Part shown: positions 12,465-12,881 of the stretch, piece after piece | How the letters are laid out: each line of letters begins with the position of its first letter | How positions within the stretch are numbered: position 1 is the stretch's first letter | Assembly (NCBI GenBank): GCA_903886985.1 | Contig: CAISOI010000766.1 | Location: 1 to 12,881 of the forward strand | From: an uncultured Chthonomonas sp. | Lineage (GTDB): Bacteria; Armatimonadota; Chthonomonadetes; Chthonomonadales; CAJBBX01 | Reading direction: 5' to 3' | DNA: 12,881 bases | The notes under the pieces: model-generated | Told to the model about the DNA's origin: nothing | What the model saw: the letters and a program-made list of their open reading frames with translations, nothing else | Databases searched by the model: none | Position numbers and translations under genes: made by a program

Positions 12465-12881
12465 TAATCTTCCATCGCCATCGGCACGAGCTCTTCCAGT
12501 CGGTCAACCAGCAGATTGGGCACGGATTTATCAAAGCTGCTGCGTGGTTTACCCAACAATATTCCGACGGTTCTCATTCCCACCGCATTCCCTGCCTGAA
12601 CGTCCATATAATGATCTCCCACCATCAGAGCTTTCGGGAAAAATATCTCTGTAGATTTTAACATCGGCTGCAATGCGGAGAGCAGATGTTCGGGATGCGG
12701 TTTCGTATTCACAACATCGTCCCGTGTCACAAGTATGTCAAATTTGAGCTCACCAAAAGCGATTAGTGCTTCTGAAATTTTGCGGCAATTGCGAGTTACG
12801 ATTCCGATGGGAACATTTTTGTCATTCAATTCGTCGAGAAGGCGATTTGCTCCCGTAATGCGTACGGGATCTGAGCAATGG
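12464..12881 (-). CDS. HAD-superfamily phosphatase (phosphoglycolate-phosphatase-like), 5' end outside window
   Basis: The frame is open to the window edge, so the N-terminus with the catalytic DxDxT motif I is missing; about 138 residues are visible. Present are motif II IGIVTRN (Thr), motif III lysine in NTKPHPEHLL, and motif IV MVGDHYMDVQAGNAVGM (GDxxxD for Mg2+). The order and spacing fit class I HAD hydrolases of the phosphoglycolate or beta-phosphoglucomutase type, which remove phosphate from small metabolites or sugar phosphates. In this operon it may dephosphorylate a sugar-phosphate precursor, or be a general housekeeping phosphatase. Internal TTG and ATG codons near 12825-12829 are not the start, because homologous residues (TGANRLLDELNDKN) continue upstream. 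It overlaps the next gene by one base. Confidence 0.85.
   Translation of the reverse strand, partial: HCSDPVRITGANRLLDELNDKNVPIGIVTRNCRKISEALIAFGELKFDILVTRDDVVNTKPHPEHLLSALQPMLKSTEIFFPKALMVGDHYMDVQAGNAVGMRTVGILLGKPRSSFDKSVPNLLVDRLEELVPMAMED

Noticed and set aside
1..12881. CRISPR, tRNA, rRNA or transposon content
   Set aside because: No regularly spaced repeats, cloverleaf-like sequences or transposase-like frames were found on reading both strands. The only substantial repeat is the GH127 fragment.

Overview
The window looks like chromosomal DNA of a diderm bacterium with intermediate GC content. It has Shine-Dalgarno sites, Sec signal peptides, an O-antigen-ligase-like membrane protein and COG1216-type glycosyltransferases. 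The mix of GH127 and GH116 secreted enzymes, a cyanobacteria-like HNH pair and kynurenine genes would fit a free-living soil or plant-associated organism, for example Armatimonadota or Acidobacteriota. The phylum cannot be fixed from the sequence alone. No tRNA, rRNA, CRISPR array, transposase or integrase is visible.

Left part (1-2308), an accessory-looking patchwork, all on the minus strand. Read in the direction of transcription it contains: a two-gene cassette of a 111-residue conserved protein and a 133-residue HNH endonuclease (GTGA overlap, own extended -10 promoter); a 205-bp remnant of a GH127 gene, about 80 % identical to the 3' end of the intact GH127 gene on the other side of the HNH cassette; a 194-residue conserved hypothetical protein with a TTG start; and a near-consensus promoter (TTGACA-17-TATTAT) that drives a 60-residue cysteine-containing small protein and, directly after it, a gene that runs off the window.

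Middle (2387-6573): two divergent secreted glycoside hydrolases. One is a complete GH127-type enzyme (minus strand), the other a divergent GH116-type enzyme (plus strand). They share a roughly 200-bp intergenic region. The GH116 gene appears to be transcribed as a leaderless mRNA.

Right part (6570-12881): one compact minus-strand operon with gaps or overlaps of at most about 13 nt. The order of transcription is HAD phosphatase (5' end outside the window), GT2 glycosyltransferase, second GT2 glycosyltransferase, Wzy/WaaL-type ligase fused to a TPR domain, kynureninase (kynU), kynurenine formamidase (kynB). The first four genes suggest assembly of a cell-surface or exported polysaccharide or glycoconjugate. 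The last two belong to tryptophan catabolism (formylkynurenine to kynurenine to anthranilate plus alanine). Their placement as the tail of a glycan operon is the most unusual biological juxtaposition here. kynB ends tail-to-tail with the GH116 gene, the two stop codons sharing a TTAA.

The best candidates for something not yet described are the kyn/polysaccharide operon, the strongly promoted small cysteine peptide with its truncated partner gene, and the GH127 partial duplication that flanks the HNH cassette. I see no complete, clearly novel defence or mobile system.
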